NCBI RefSeq assembly: GCF_019802045.1
Contig: NZ_JAHVHU010000021.1
Coordinates: 1 to 64,000 of the forward strand
DNA from: Membranihabitans marinus
GTDB lineage: Bacteria > Bacteroidota > Bacteroidia > Chitinophagales > Saprospiraceae
DNA: 64,000 bases
Reading direction: 5' to 3'
In this document: in pieces, positions 9,601 to 17,675 of the stretch
How the letters are laid out: each line of letters begins with the position of its first letter
How positions within the stretch are numbered: position 1 is the first letter of the stretch
The notes under the pieces: model-generated
What the model was told of the DNA's origin: nothing
Databases searched by the model: none
Seen by the model: the letters and a program-made list of their open reading frames with translations, nothing else
Program-made: the position numbers and the translations under genes

Positions 9601-12600
9601 CACTCCGAATCGATGTCTTAATTCTTTCCTGGTCCCAATCGGTCGCATAGCAAAAATCAAAAATCGGCCCCATCGTGTCAATAAGGGTTTGCCACTGGCT
9701 CAGTGTTATTTCTATATTTTTACCTGTACTATCGTAGGAAGCTACCAAATCAACCTCTTCAGCTGTCAAATCCTCCACACAACTGTTTGGTCTATCCGTC
9801 CAGCAAGTCTGTACGATTCGTGTCGTTCGCCCGCGGGTTTTAGGACATTCACCAGCCCATGCCGGCTGCTCCTCCCGCTCTATAGTTATACCACAAAGAT
9901 CACCAACATCAGTGAGGCATATCGTATCACAACTTTCCGGACCGGTACCAGTCACACTTCCCAGGGATGGAATCTTGATAAGTATGCAGTCAAAATCAGC
10001 ATGCGATCCACCATCACAATAGGAAACACACTGGCCGTTCGCATAGATAGAAGGCCAGCCTCCTGAGAACCAATAGGGATTGTTGCCGTGACCATTATAG
10101 AACCAATTTCGATCCACTTTTGCAAACGTTCCTCCTTCCGATAGAATTAAATCTCCAGATTCAAGCAACAAATAAGGGTAGTAATTATAAGCCACTCCCG
10201 GTAAGGTGATATTCACCGGATTGTCATGTCCGTCGATCAAAGATTGCAAAAAGCCATAGCCCAACTGCTGCGAACTGGCGGTTCCGGTCAGGTTTCTCAT
10301 GTACCGTCCCGATACAATATCACCAATCGTAACTTCAGTCCCATCGTTTTTACGTAAAATAACGCATTCTAAATATTTTTGAAAAACAAGCTCCCCCTGT
10401 TGCCAGGCATTTTGCAGTCCGGCTTCAATAACCGTTTGTGGTAATTCATAGGTGACTCCATTTAACTTGGAATGCGGCAATTCATAATCATGTAAGCCAA
10501 CAGGTTGCTTCCAGGCGGCATAGTGTTTCAGAAGCTCCCCGGAATGCGGGATGGGTTCGATTTCACAGTAAAAGGTATCTTCCGAAGACCCGACAAATGC
10601 ATCAGGAGTCAGTTTAGGCAATCGAAACACCACAATGGTATCGCTGCAGAAAGAACTGTAAATATCTTTGTAACTAAATTCCCAATGGCGGATAATCCGG
10701 GATGAAACATCACCCGCAGAATCACAATGATCCATGTCAATATCCACAAAATTCAGTGTGGGAGTTAATTCCCGGTCACACCCTAACACCGCGGTGGGGC
10801 CAGGGAAGTCGGGGTGATAAGGATCGCTTATGCGAGGATCAAAACAGTAGACCGTATCCGCCGGAAGACATTCAATTCGTACATCCCTATCCGTGATGAT
10901 ATTGACATATACAGTCCGTTCTTCAGTATAGCAGAAGTTCGATGCATTTAAGGAAAATTCAATAAATCCTCTTTGGATATCTTGCTCCGAGGGTGTATAA
11001 GACTGCGCTTGGGAGAATCTTGACCCCGAACTGAATCGCCCAGTTCCGTTTGTAGTCCAGTACAACTGATCAATGGCAGCACCCCCTGATGGAAAAGACA
11101 CGTTCAAATCACTAAAATAAAACAGTTCTCCTTCACATATACTCGCTTGATCATTCAACGCAATCTCAAAGGATGGAACTTCATTGAGTATCAACGAACC
11201 AAAAGCATTGCAATCTTGCGCAAAAGTTGCCTTAAAATACAGGATCACCGGGAACTGCTCAGGCACAAAGCTATTTATATTAGCGATCATGTCGCCCGGT
11301 TCTCTGGACGCACTGGTAAATACCATCAAACTATCCTGATTCAGATCAATCATTGCTTCCAGATCGATCGCCTCGCCCAGACAGGCCAATTCTTCCAATA
11401 CAATATCCGTTTCCGGGTTGGATACCACCAACTGGACTGTGGACAAAGAATAACACAGCGAATCCCCCGCAATAAATGTCTTCGCATACAACGTGTCGCC
11501 CGCAGTCTCGTACCCGCATTGCCCTGTCCGGGACACTGGGTTTGATCCTGCTACTGCATCTTCTTCAGAATGATAGTATTCCACAATGGTATTCTGAACT
11601 CCTGGCATGCGAACTGCGCTGTCAATCTCACACAAGTCAAATCCAGCTGTCGTCATCCCCGGCTCCAGACACAAGGTTCGGGTCACATCCCGGGACTCTG
11701 GTCCAAGTAAGCCAAAATCATAAGTATAATCATACAGCATATCCGGATAATTGACCTCTGCGATCACACATCCAGGAATCAAAGTGTCGATACCGTCGGA
11801 ATTGATTCGGGGATCATCCCCCTGAAAAGCCGGTGAAGCTTTCCGTTGAAAACCATCTAGTGCCGTTTGGTTAAGGTCGATTTTTACAATGTATCGCTCT
11901 GTGCGTTTTAAATTCTCAAACAGGTACAGTCCCGCTGAATCCGTCATGGTGGAATCTACAAGTTGGTTCCCCTGTTCTTCATCCACCTGAATCAAGTACA
12001 ACTTGACGCCCGGAATCCCTTTTTCATTTGCATCTTGTATGCCATCCCCATTGCCATCACACCATACATAGTTCCCTATATTATTATCCGGAAGGTTATA
12101 ATAAAACTCAATATCGCCCAATCCGTTTGCTTTCCCAAATTGATACTGATCGACAAAAAGGCTGGCACGCTGTTTACTGCCATCTGTGGTCGAGTATACA
12201 TGAGTACCCTGGGTATAGACCCCATTGTATTCAAAATTATTATTACCATTGGTTAAGATCGGATTAAAGACCGTTAAAACCACCTCATTCCGACCGGGCA
12301 TGACTCCTAGTCCGCCTGTAAAAATCTCGCCGTGGTGCGCTCGATCTGAATCAAAGTAATCTTCATAAAAGAATTCTCCATTATAACTTGGTCCATCCAA
12401 ATTGGAATAATAGGGAATAGTGTCGTTGTTGTCAGTCTCAATCTCAAAGCTATTACCACCTTGTGTGGAAGAGGGTACTGCTTTCAGAATATCTCCAGAT
12501 GCATAACCAATCAGGTAAACTTGCTTTCCCGGTATCGGCGGGTAATTCATAAATCCGACCTGATGCGCCCACCGTCCCATGACTCCTACTATCATATGTC

Positions 12601-14527
12601 CCTGGTCATCAAAATCAATGTCCGAGATAATGGGTTGTGGGTATGACAAGTTCATCGTGTCCTTATCGGCTGCTAATTCGATCCCGGTTTCTTCCCAGGT
12701 ATCGACCCAGGCTTCCCACACGGAAGTACGAAGTGGCCGAGCTTTATGAGAATCTGCATAAGAACTGCGTTCTCGAGGATAACTTAAGGGAAACTCAAGC
12801 TCTATATTAAATCCTCCCGCGATATTCTCGGGATCGAAGGAAACAACATAACCAAACAAATGATCTTTAAGCTTTGTGATCGACCCATCGGAAACCAAGC
12901 CCAAATAACCACGTCCTTCGTGAAAGGCAATACCCCAGGGCCTCAATTCCCCGGACAAAACCTTGTTTTGGGGGTTTCCGATGACCTGGATTCCGGCGAT
13001 GAGTGCTTCGGACAATTCATTCCCGACCAACTGGCCGTTAAAGGACAAATCAAGTACCCCATCATTTACGACTACTTCAAACTCTTCTACGTGCGCTTTG
13101 TACAAGTCACCTGCTTCCGAAAATATATCAAAATTTGATAGCTTATTCACACCCTCCGCATCGACATTAAACAGTCTTTGGTTGGGTCCCGGACCAAACT
13201 GGGCATCAATTTCCGCAAAGTGGAGTCGTACCGTGTATGAACCATCATAGAATACTGGAATTCTGTAAGAAAAAGCACTTCCCTGTCGAAAACTACGATA
13301 AAGTATCGGTTCCGTCGTTCCTTCTGTGGAATTCATCGTGTTGGTTATTACATTCTCCACACTGCCAGCTTCCCCTCCATCGCTGTATTTATTACGCTCC
13401 CAGGCGACTTTATTAAGATCCGTAAATGCTTCAGCACCACCAATTCCCTGTCCGCCGGCATTCAAGTTCTGAATAAATGGAAAGCTGAGGTCAGGCAATC
13501 CAGATTGATCCATTATAGGATAAGACCGAATCGAATTAAAATCAGGCTCCCCGGAAGATACATCGATCGCAACCAATGAACGGTCATAAAGATTCACTAC
13601 CCAAAGCGTATTCCCATCCTCGGACACATCGATGTCACCAATTCCCGCTTTTCCCACTTTATCAAATACATCAATATCATAGGTGGCCACCATATCTTTC
13701 ATGGTCAGAGCGAAATTATCCGAACCATCGTGTTGGATGTCCCCGGGAACTACATTCCTCTGGATACTTCCGAAGTTGAGTGCACCACCATTAACTGTAG
13801 GCAGACCCTGTAAATCAAAAGAGGCTAAGCTCCCATTTGCCAGATCATATTGGTAGAGCCCGCCAATACCCATCGGCCCCAATCCAACGTGTCGTTTTAC
13901 TAAGGCACTGGTATATATTTTTTGTGCTTGTTGGTGCATACCCAATCCCCACGTAGCTCCAACTTCCTGAATGGAAGCCAACATATTGGGATTCGGTGCA
14001 TCTCCTCCGAGTTTTTCGATGACACCATCATGCATAAATCCGTACTCAATCAAGGCAGGTCCATCCCGACCTTCTGCCGGTCCGCCTTCATAACAAGGAA
14101 GGATGATACTTTGATTGTCGACATCAATATTTGGTCCGCTGGAAATCGCGACATAATAATTCACCATATCACTGGTGCCTGGTTCGGCAAAAAAAACAGA
14201 GGCAGAAGCTCCCATTTCCGCGTTTCCCTCCTGATGTTCACTATTGTAACCATCTACGACCACTCGGGCTCGCCGGGGCACATGTCCCTGGAAGACCCCA
14301 TCCTGGTCTTCTGAAAAAGCAATGGGTTGCCCATCGAACCCCGTTGCAGTCACCGAGAAGCCGGGCAGATAAGGTTCGTCGACTTCTTTGGTTCCATTAT
14401 TGTTCAGATCGGAATAAATAAAGATAGTTGTATTCGATTCGGTCGCATTTTGCCCGTGAAGCAGCACACCCGTACCAAATACAAACAACAACATGAGTTG
14501 TAAATGTCGAGATAAAAGTAGGTTCAT
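6680..14527 (-). CDS. Giant T9SS-secreted surface protein (malectin-like, SdrD B-like, dockerin-like regions)
   Basis: A 2615-residue protein with an N-terminal signal peptide (MNLLLSRHLQLMLLFVFGTG...HGQN). Regions recognised from the N-terminus: a short SdrD B-like start (TTIFIYSDLNNNGTKEVDE); a beta-propeller-like stretch (about 140-370); a malectin-like domain (about 385-520, YRIPVFYDGSYTVRLHFAEI); an SdrD B-like domain (about 815-942, IGNYVWCDGNGDGIQDANE); a long cysteine-rich, HYR-like middle; a module near 1950 shared with the 691-residue protein at 660-2735 (LDDITITCDAYAKYYKPVLD); a dockerin-like Ca-binding segment (about 2280-2345, ADVNNNGLIERMDLAEIRN); and a T9SS type A sorting domain (about 2534-2615, LLFPNPAEYYQTFEF). 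It is probably an extracellular adhesin or carbohydrate-binding surface layer component; ligand unknown. The frame is uninterrupted. It stands downstream of the NahK-like kinase gene and upstream of purM, with no obvious functional link to either. Confidence 0.88.
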   Translation of the reverse strand: MNLLLSRHLQLMLLFVFGTGVLLHGQNATESNTTIFIYSDLNNNGTKEVDEPYLPGFSVTATGFDGQPIAFSEDQDGVFQGHVPRRARVVVDGYNSEHQEGNAEMGASASVFFAEPGTSDMVNYYVAISSGPNIDVDNQSIILPCYEGGPAEGRDGPALIEYGFMHDGVIEKLGGDAPNPNMLASIQEVGATWGLGMHQQAQKIYTSALVKRHVGLGPMGIGGLYQYDLANGSLASFDLQGLPTVNGGALNFGSIQRNVVPGDIQHDGSDNFALTMKDMVATYDIDVFDKVGKAGIGDIDVSEDGNTLWVVNLYDRSLVAIDVSSGEPDFNSIRSYPIMDQSGLPDLSFPFIQNLNAGGQGIGGAEAFTDLNKVAWERNKYSDGGEAGSVENVITNTMNSTEGTTEPILYRSFRQGSAFSYRIPVFYDGSYTVRLHFAEIDAQFGPGPNQRLFNVDAEGVNKLSNFDIFSEAGDLYKAHVEEFEVVVNDGVLDLSFNGQLVGNELSEALIAGIQVIGNPQNKVLSGELRPWGIAFHEGRGYLGLVSDGSITKLKDHLFGYVVSFDPENIAGGFNIELEFPLSYPRERSSYADSHKARPLRTSVWEAWVDTWEETGIELAADKDTMNLSYPQPIISDIDFDDQGHMIVGVMGRWAHQVGFMNYPPIPGKQVYLIGYASGDILKAVPSSTQGGNSFEIETDNNDTIPYYSNLDGPSYNGEFFYEDYFDSDRAHHGEIFTGGLGVMPGRNEVVLTVFNPILTNGNNNFEYNGVYTQGTHVYSTTDGSKQRASLFVDQYQFGKANGLGDIEFYYNLPDNNIGNYVWCDGNGDGIQDANEKGIPGVKLYLIQVDEEQGNQLVDSTMTDSAGLYLFENLKRTERYIVKIDLNQTALDGFQRKASPAFQGDDPRINSDGIDTLIPGCVIAEVNYPDMLYDYTYDFGLLGPESRDVTRTLCLEPGMTTAGFDLCEIDSAVRMPGVQNTIVEYYHSEEDAVAGSNPVSRTGQCGYETAGDTLYAKTFIAGDSLCYSLSTVQLVVSNPETDIVLEELACLGEAIDLEAMIDLNQDSLMVFTSASREPGDMIANINSFVPEQFPVILYFKATFAQDCNAFGSLILNEVPSFEIALNDQASICEGELFYFSDLNVSFPSGGAAIDQLYWTTNGTGRFSSGSRFSQAQSYTPSEQDIQRGFIEFSLNASNFCYTEERTVYVNIITDRDVRIECLPADTVYCFDPRISDPYHPDFPGPTAVLGCDRELTPTLNFVDIDMDHCDSAGDVSSRIIRHWEFSYKDIYSSFCSDTIVVFRLPKLTPDAFVGSSEDTFYCEIEPIPHSGELLKHYAAWKQPVGLHDYELPHSKLNGVTYELPQTVIEAGLQNAWQQGELVFQKYLECVILRKNDGTEVTIGDIVSGRYMRNLTGTASSQQLGYGFLQSLIDGHDNPVNITLPGVAYNYYPYLLLESGDLILSEGGTFAKVDRNWFYNGHGNNPYWFSGGWPSIYANGQCVSYCDGGSHADFDCILIKIPSLGSVTGTGPESCDTICLTDVGDLCGITIEREEQPAWAGECPKTRGRTTRIVQTCWTDRPNSCVEDLTAEEVDLVASYDSTGKNIEITLSQWQTLIDTMGPIFDFCYATDWDQERIKTSIRSGVIDRAALEWERNNPTIYQTRDHSCDAAVLVPDVQVIDDCSGIHSVKAMVDVKGGTRAVAMELTATELKILANGDTCTVYTYSHTSDPIIIPMGNSKQEVKEVRYEAADNCWNQSTWSKFIRVVDRVPPTVVANTTLEFTLQSKKGWMNAIDIDEGSWDNCGDLLVLGRRVDWDEFCVDLCTDKIAHVTTLEELNNIDPLSVLDSGEIELYYRKMIEWLEDDEACGDRVVEGWIDGIRAHWASHCGPKDEHGNPLIEVPQHHLGGGWSKRIPFGCEDACQTVQVELLVMDQWCNYSISRATIYIREDVPAKKLVDLDDITITCDAYAKYYKPVLDLAIQSGSSDQDETVFKHLDNLLGGYQAVWENEKGEPVHMNGEVLPTAFSVVNTVCTDSVKEIRYQDTAHDNTIVWRTRNVPVTILEDVSEAYTRGYIGVNCGAEITQDIWPDLNDCGVGTIMRKFHVTTGCGDHKITKTYTQNITIEATCTLRKQMISWPDDTQVCMNLTYDANGNANLPVSLVGKAEYTFPEGCRMMAIGYDDQVHDVIGNPNMKKVVRTYRVMDWCSGETLEHEQIVVVNNNCSTDGSTMTFAGTIVDPNENFIQGVTLNMQSRPTQKSSYFVEDGKYFMNIDENPEIVYLDKESSYRNGVSTLDVILLQRYLNNPSVFANPYQKVAADVNNNGLIERMDLAEIRNLVLGKQNAFVQVRPWRFVDKSTLKAYSRIETSSTYQENNWVGVKMGDVNFDSDYLIRTTSRNRQVVLPVVLEKSTDVNGHTRLVVKMTESIRLAGFQLSLDMNAIEHWSIHDKSVLNITDDHWSRDGNHIIISWNSVTHDQRLERDDVLLSFDLGKGTKEFNLDDVTLNAGFDSEIYTPELKKRPIALKYESESKELQVLLFPNPAEYYQTFEFSSPETSDALISIQSIDGKEIESFEVQLQAGETIYHHNLTDRYTSGMYVYQIRTHDQVVTGRFEVIR

Positions 14528-14639
14528 AGTTTCGTTTTGGTCTTGAGATATATAAAACAGCTCAATATTTGCGAGGCAAATATATTAAAGATGTTCATAT
14601 ATTTCTTTTTTCAATCCATTATTTCATACACATCTCATT

Positions 14640-15710
14640 TTAAACCAACTGTTCCAGGCCTTCTTTCTCCATTCTTTCGAACAGATACATCTGACTTAAT
14701 GCACGATCAAGATTGTGTCCCTGATAGTCTACTTGATAATACACATCCCCTTTAAGTTCATCTTCCAAAAAGCGCAGAACTTGCAACAAGGTAATTTTTT
14801 TTCCACCCTTAATCAAATATTTGATTTCAGCATTCGTAAGCAGCTGACTAAGAGGATTTTTAAACCCATTAAATAATGAATCTATCATATCATCCGGGAC
14901 CAATCGGCCATTTTCAGGAAATTTATCTTCTTCATAGGGATTCAATACCGTGCGCATCAGATCTCCAAAGTCCGAAAAAATATCCCCTGGCATCAACGTG
15001 TCCAAATCGATGATACATTTGGGGGAACCGGTTTGGCGATCCAACAATACATTATTGGCCTTGGTGTCGTGATGAATCACCCGCGAAGGAAAATCCATCG
15101 TTTCCTGATCCAGAAAAACATCCGCATAGTCATCGATCCGGGCAACAAGAAAACGAGCCACCTCATTCTCAATCGGCTTCCGTTCGGCCAGGTAGCTTTT
15201 AAAGCCTTGGTATCTTTTCGTAAAATTGTGAAAATCGGGTATCGTAATCTTGTAATTTTGAGGATCATCTTGATTGATGTAACTCAAAAACGTACCGAAT
15301 GCCTCTCCAATCATCCCCGCTTCATGCTGGTTTGTGACTTGATCAAGCGAGCGCGCATCGTCCACGAAGTGAAACATCCGCCAGGCTTGTTGATCCGTGG
15401 TCACCAGGTATGCTCCACTTTGGGCATGTGGGACCGGAGTCAGTATTTCGTAAGGATAATTCGGGCATTGTTCCTGAAGAAATGAAGCACATCGAACGAT
15501 GTTATGAGTCACTGCGAAGGGGCGTGTAAAGACATTCGTGTTGAGATTCTGGAGCAGAAAGTCCTTCTCCGCCCCGGAGTGAATGACTTTCACGCGATAG
15601 GTCCGATTGATGTGTCCCGTTGGAATCGATTCATAAGAGTGCCATTCGGCCGAAGGTAAAAACTGGCTTGTGATCTCTCGAATGACAGATTCTGTATTGG
15701 ATTGCGCCAT
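14640..15710 (-). CDS. Phosphotransferase of the APH/N-acetylhexosamine kinase-like family
   Basis: A 356-residue soluble kinase-like protein. The N-terminal lobe shows PTGHINRTYRV and DFLLQNLNTNVFTRPFAV, the pattern seen in NahK-type N-acetylhexosamine 1-kinases (GHIN.T...LLQ.IN..VF..P). The catalytic loop VIHHDTKANNVLLD is near residues 213-226 and the metal-binding CIIDLDTLMPGD near 232-243, followed by FGDLMRT. NahK phosphorylates GlcNAc/GalNAc at C1 for salvage; many Bacteroidota homologues are annotated only as aminoglycoside phosphotransferase family. No sugar-nucleotide or glycoside genes are adjacent, so the substrate is uncertain. It is separated from the giant T9SS gene by about 110 bases. 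Confidence 0.8.
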   Translation of the reverse strand: MAQSNTESVIREITSQFLPSAEWHSYESIPTGHINRTYRVKVIHSGAEKDFLLQNLNTNVFTRPFAVTHNIVRCASFLQEQCPNYPYEILTPVPHAQSGAYLVTTDQQAWRMFHFVDDARSLDQVTNQHEAGMIGEAFGTFLSYINQDDPQNYKITIPDFHNFTKRYQGFKSYLAERKPIENEVARFLVARIDDYADVFLDQETMDFPSRVIHHDTKANNVLLDRQTGSPKCIIDLDTLMPGDIFSDFGDLMRTVLNPYEEDKFPENGRLVPDDMIDSLFNGFKNPLSQLLTNAEIKYLIKGGKKITLLQVLRFLEDELKGDVYYQVDYQGHNLDRALSQMYLFERMEKEGLEQLV

Positions 15711-15939
15711 ACACCATTAATTTTTAAGGTATTCAATAATGTGACAAAGGTACTATTATTTGGATTTTGAAGTCAGATAAACCGCACCAATAAAAAGCAA
15801 AATTCATGTTTCATTGTTAAGCACCCCAACACCCAACAGCGAAGTTTACCTCCCAAGAAAATCATTCCGTCATAATTTATAATACTAAATGTATTTTATC
15901 GCTGATTATTTAACAGTGAGGTCCAACAACACCATTCTG

Positions 15940-16535
15940 GTTTTCAAGATTCAATTCAAAAGTAGAAGGGTTAATCAGATTATATTCTGGCTTGGGATGT
16001 AAAGAATGACCCTTTTTAGTTGTTTGATATACCCCCCCTCGCATAATAATGAACGTCCATAAAAGTTGTCAAAACCCGTCCCCCCCCGTACCGGCTGCTT
16101 TAGCTGCCGATAATTTCATTCTCAAGGAATGAAATTATACCATCTCAACACCATTATTCCTTTTACATTCCTATCGTCCTCACATATTTCATTAATTGAC
16201 CATGAGTCTATAAACAGCCTATAAAAACTGGCTTCCTCACCGGGCACCTCCTGGTGCCACTTTCTTTGTTAAAAGAAGGATTTGAATTAGGTTGAAGGAA
16301 TGGCCTGTTGGTCATTGCGCCACCGCTAAAGCTTCAGCGAACGCGGTAGGCGGCTAAAGCAAGCCTGCCCCGCATGGAATTTGGGACTCATACGAGGGTT
16401 TATCTGGTCGTTTTCTGGCTTTGGACGTTAAGAATGATCGTTGTAGTTCTTTTGAGGTATTTCGGGCATTTGTTATTGGCTGGAAATAAGATATACTGCC
16501 CGCTAAAATTCTCTGACCAGTTGGTGCCGAAATAT
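15940..16535 (+). mobile_element. Internally deleted derivative of the RAYT element (copy A)
   Basis: A non-coding block homologous, in plus orientation, to the RAYT element at 60.3-61.3 kb. It contains the left-end sequence (AAGATTCAATTCAAAAGTAG), GGCTGCTTTAGCTGCC, a 29-base hairpin at 16110-16138 (arms ATAATTTCATTC, loop TCAAG), then the first ~66 bases of the transposase gene starting at the ATG 16202-16204, joined directly near 16269 to its last ~20 bases (AAAGAAGGATTTGAATTAGG), then the element's right part (GGCGGCTAAAG, CGAGGGTTTATCTGGTC, GATATACTGCCCGC). A nonsense codon follows the first three codons. It is thus a MITE-like deletion derivative that could only move in trans. Confidence 0.8.
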
Positions 16536-16538
16536 TCC

Positions 16539-16625
16539 GAGCCTATGGCTCTCAAATGATTATAAACCTACCATCCCACCGGTTAAAACCGGTGGCTACC
16601 ACATGCATCGAGCCTATGGCTCTTT
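16539..16625. repeat. Triple-hairpin palindromic repeat (copy 1)
   Basis: GAGCC-TAT-GGCTC, then CCACCGGTT-AAAA-CCGGTGG, then GAGCCTATGGCTC followed by a T run. The same three-hairpin arrangement with compensating changes recurs at 54421-54506. The terminal T run could also let it act as a plus-strand terminator. Family unknown; it resembles REP-type intergenic palindromes. Confidence 0.7.
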
Positions 16626-16663
16626 TTCAAGTCCTACGCAATATTAATTATTCATAGAGCGTA

Positions 16664-16844
16664 GTTGATGCGCAATACCTCCCTCCGGTCGGCACTGCGC
16701 ATCAACGGCCCGCGGTGCCACGCCGTCTGGGCATGTCCGCATCTCCCTCCCGGTCGCTACGGACGCCCAACAGCAGCTATACCTCATTTTTCTCCCCGAT
16801 ACTTCGTATCTTGCAGAAAAACGCCGGCATAGCCGCGGGCCGTT
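16664..16844. other. GC-rich nested inverted-repeat region, candidate structured element
   Basis: Within an intergenic stretch richer in G+C than its surroundings there are nested perfect inverted repeats: an 11-base arm GTTGATGCGCA (16664-16674) with TGCGCATCAAC (16696-16706); a 12-base arm AACGGCCCGCGG (16704-16715) with CCGCGGGCCGTT (16833-16844) closing about 117 bases; and inside that a hairpin GGGCATGTCCG / CGGACGCCC (16729-16768). No ORF is convincing. It could be a structured RNA or a large palindromic repeat. Confidence 0.5.
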
Positions 16845-16845
16845 T

Positions 16846-17244
16846 CGATCTACACAGCATGCCGCTTTTTAAAACCCTGGATTAACCCAGAAAACAAGAC
16901 CGCAGAGCGGTCCCAGTTTATTAGCAAACGGATCATAAAGTGCTTTTTACCGCAGAGCGGTCACAGAGTGCGCGCGAATCAGATTCAACACCTTGTTATC
17001 AGAAGGTCTCGCCATCGTTCACTACGGTCTCCAGTGTGGAGCATTTGTCTGGCTTCAGCCGGATGGCGTTTAACCACGTGGCAGTGCCCAAGCCAGGCTG
17101 GTCAGGCGTAAGCCACCTCGCTCACCCTGCTGGCTTCCGCCACAGCTTTCTTCCGCCACCACCCGCAGTAACATCGGTGAAATCTTGGCTTGGTGACCTT
17201 ATTCAATGTCACAAATCTGGTGGGAAGCGCGCCAGTGTCACAAA
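16846..17244. other. Intergenic stretch with two ACCGCAGAGCGGT palindromes
   Basis: No gene is supported here. Two copies of the palindrome CCGCAGAGCGG occur at about 16901 and 16951; the first is followed by CCCAGTTTATTAGCAAACGG. A similar palindrome-plus-tail occurs near 33190 (tail CCAAGTATATTAGCAACGG). The 108-codon plus-strand frame at 16940-17266 has repeat-derived, low-complexity sequence and is not credible as a protein. Confidence 0.5.
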
Positions 17245-17308
17245 GCGAAGCGTCCTAACAGCGTAGCATCCCAAAAGCGCAACGTCCCAACAGCGCAGCG
17301 CCCTAATT
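17245..17308. repeat. 16-bp tandem repeat, four units
   Basis: Four contiguous 16-base units: GCGAAGCGTCCTAACA, GCGTAGCATCCCAAAA, GCGCAACGTCCCAACA and GCGCAGCGCCCTAATT. The last unit contains the minus-strand stop codon (17303-17305) of the following small gene, so the array abuts and overlaps a gene 3' end. Confidence 0.8.
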
Positions 17309-17644
17309 CAATATTCCATCTTGAAACATGATGCCCACGATCGAATCCAAAGAATGTCCGGTCGAATCGGTCAATTCAACACCGGCATCATCGTTTCGTG
17401 TATAGATACTGATCTTTGCAGCCAGTGCCGCTTCAAATCCATAATTGGATTTACGATAATATACCGCAGACTGAATCGCCATTTGTCGATACGATTTCTC
17501 ATACTTTTGATTCCGTGACAGGGTAAGTTCTAGATATAGTACCCCATTTTTGAAGGCCAATGGCCTGGTATGATACTGCACTCCGGTTTTCTCATCGGTC
17601 TTACTGACCTGTATAAATTGCTGGTTAATTTCATCCCTTTTCAT
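17303..17644 (-). CDS. Hypothetical protein, 113 residues
   Basis: No family recognised. The protein is soluble, without signal peptide or membrane segment, mixed alpha/beta by inspection, starting MKRDEINQQFIQVSKTDEKT. The start is 31 bases downstream of the YpdA stop codon on the same strand, so the two are probably co-transcribed. The stop codon lies inside a 16-bp tandem repeat. Confidence 0.6.
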   Translation of the reverse strand: MKRDEINQQFIQVSKTDEKTGVQYHTRPLAFKNGVLYLELTLSRNQKYEKSYRQMAIQSAVYYRKSNYGFEAALAAKISIYTRNDDAGVELTDSTGHSLDSIVGIMFQDGILN

Positions 17645-17675
17645 GGGGTTACAGCAATCATAAATTGTGCCAATC

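Noticed and set aside
9470-10066. 198-codon plus-strand ORF
   Set aside because: Antisense shadow of the giant T9SS gene, without recognisable motifs.
16940-17266. 108-codon plus-strand ORF
   Set aside because: Lies in palindrome-rich DNA with repetitive, unusual composition and no start signal.
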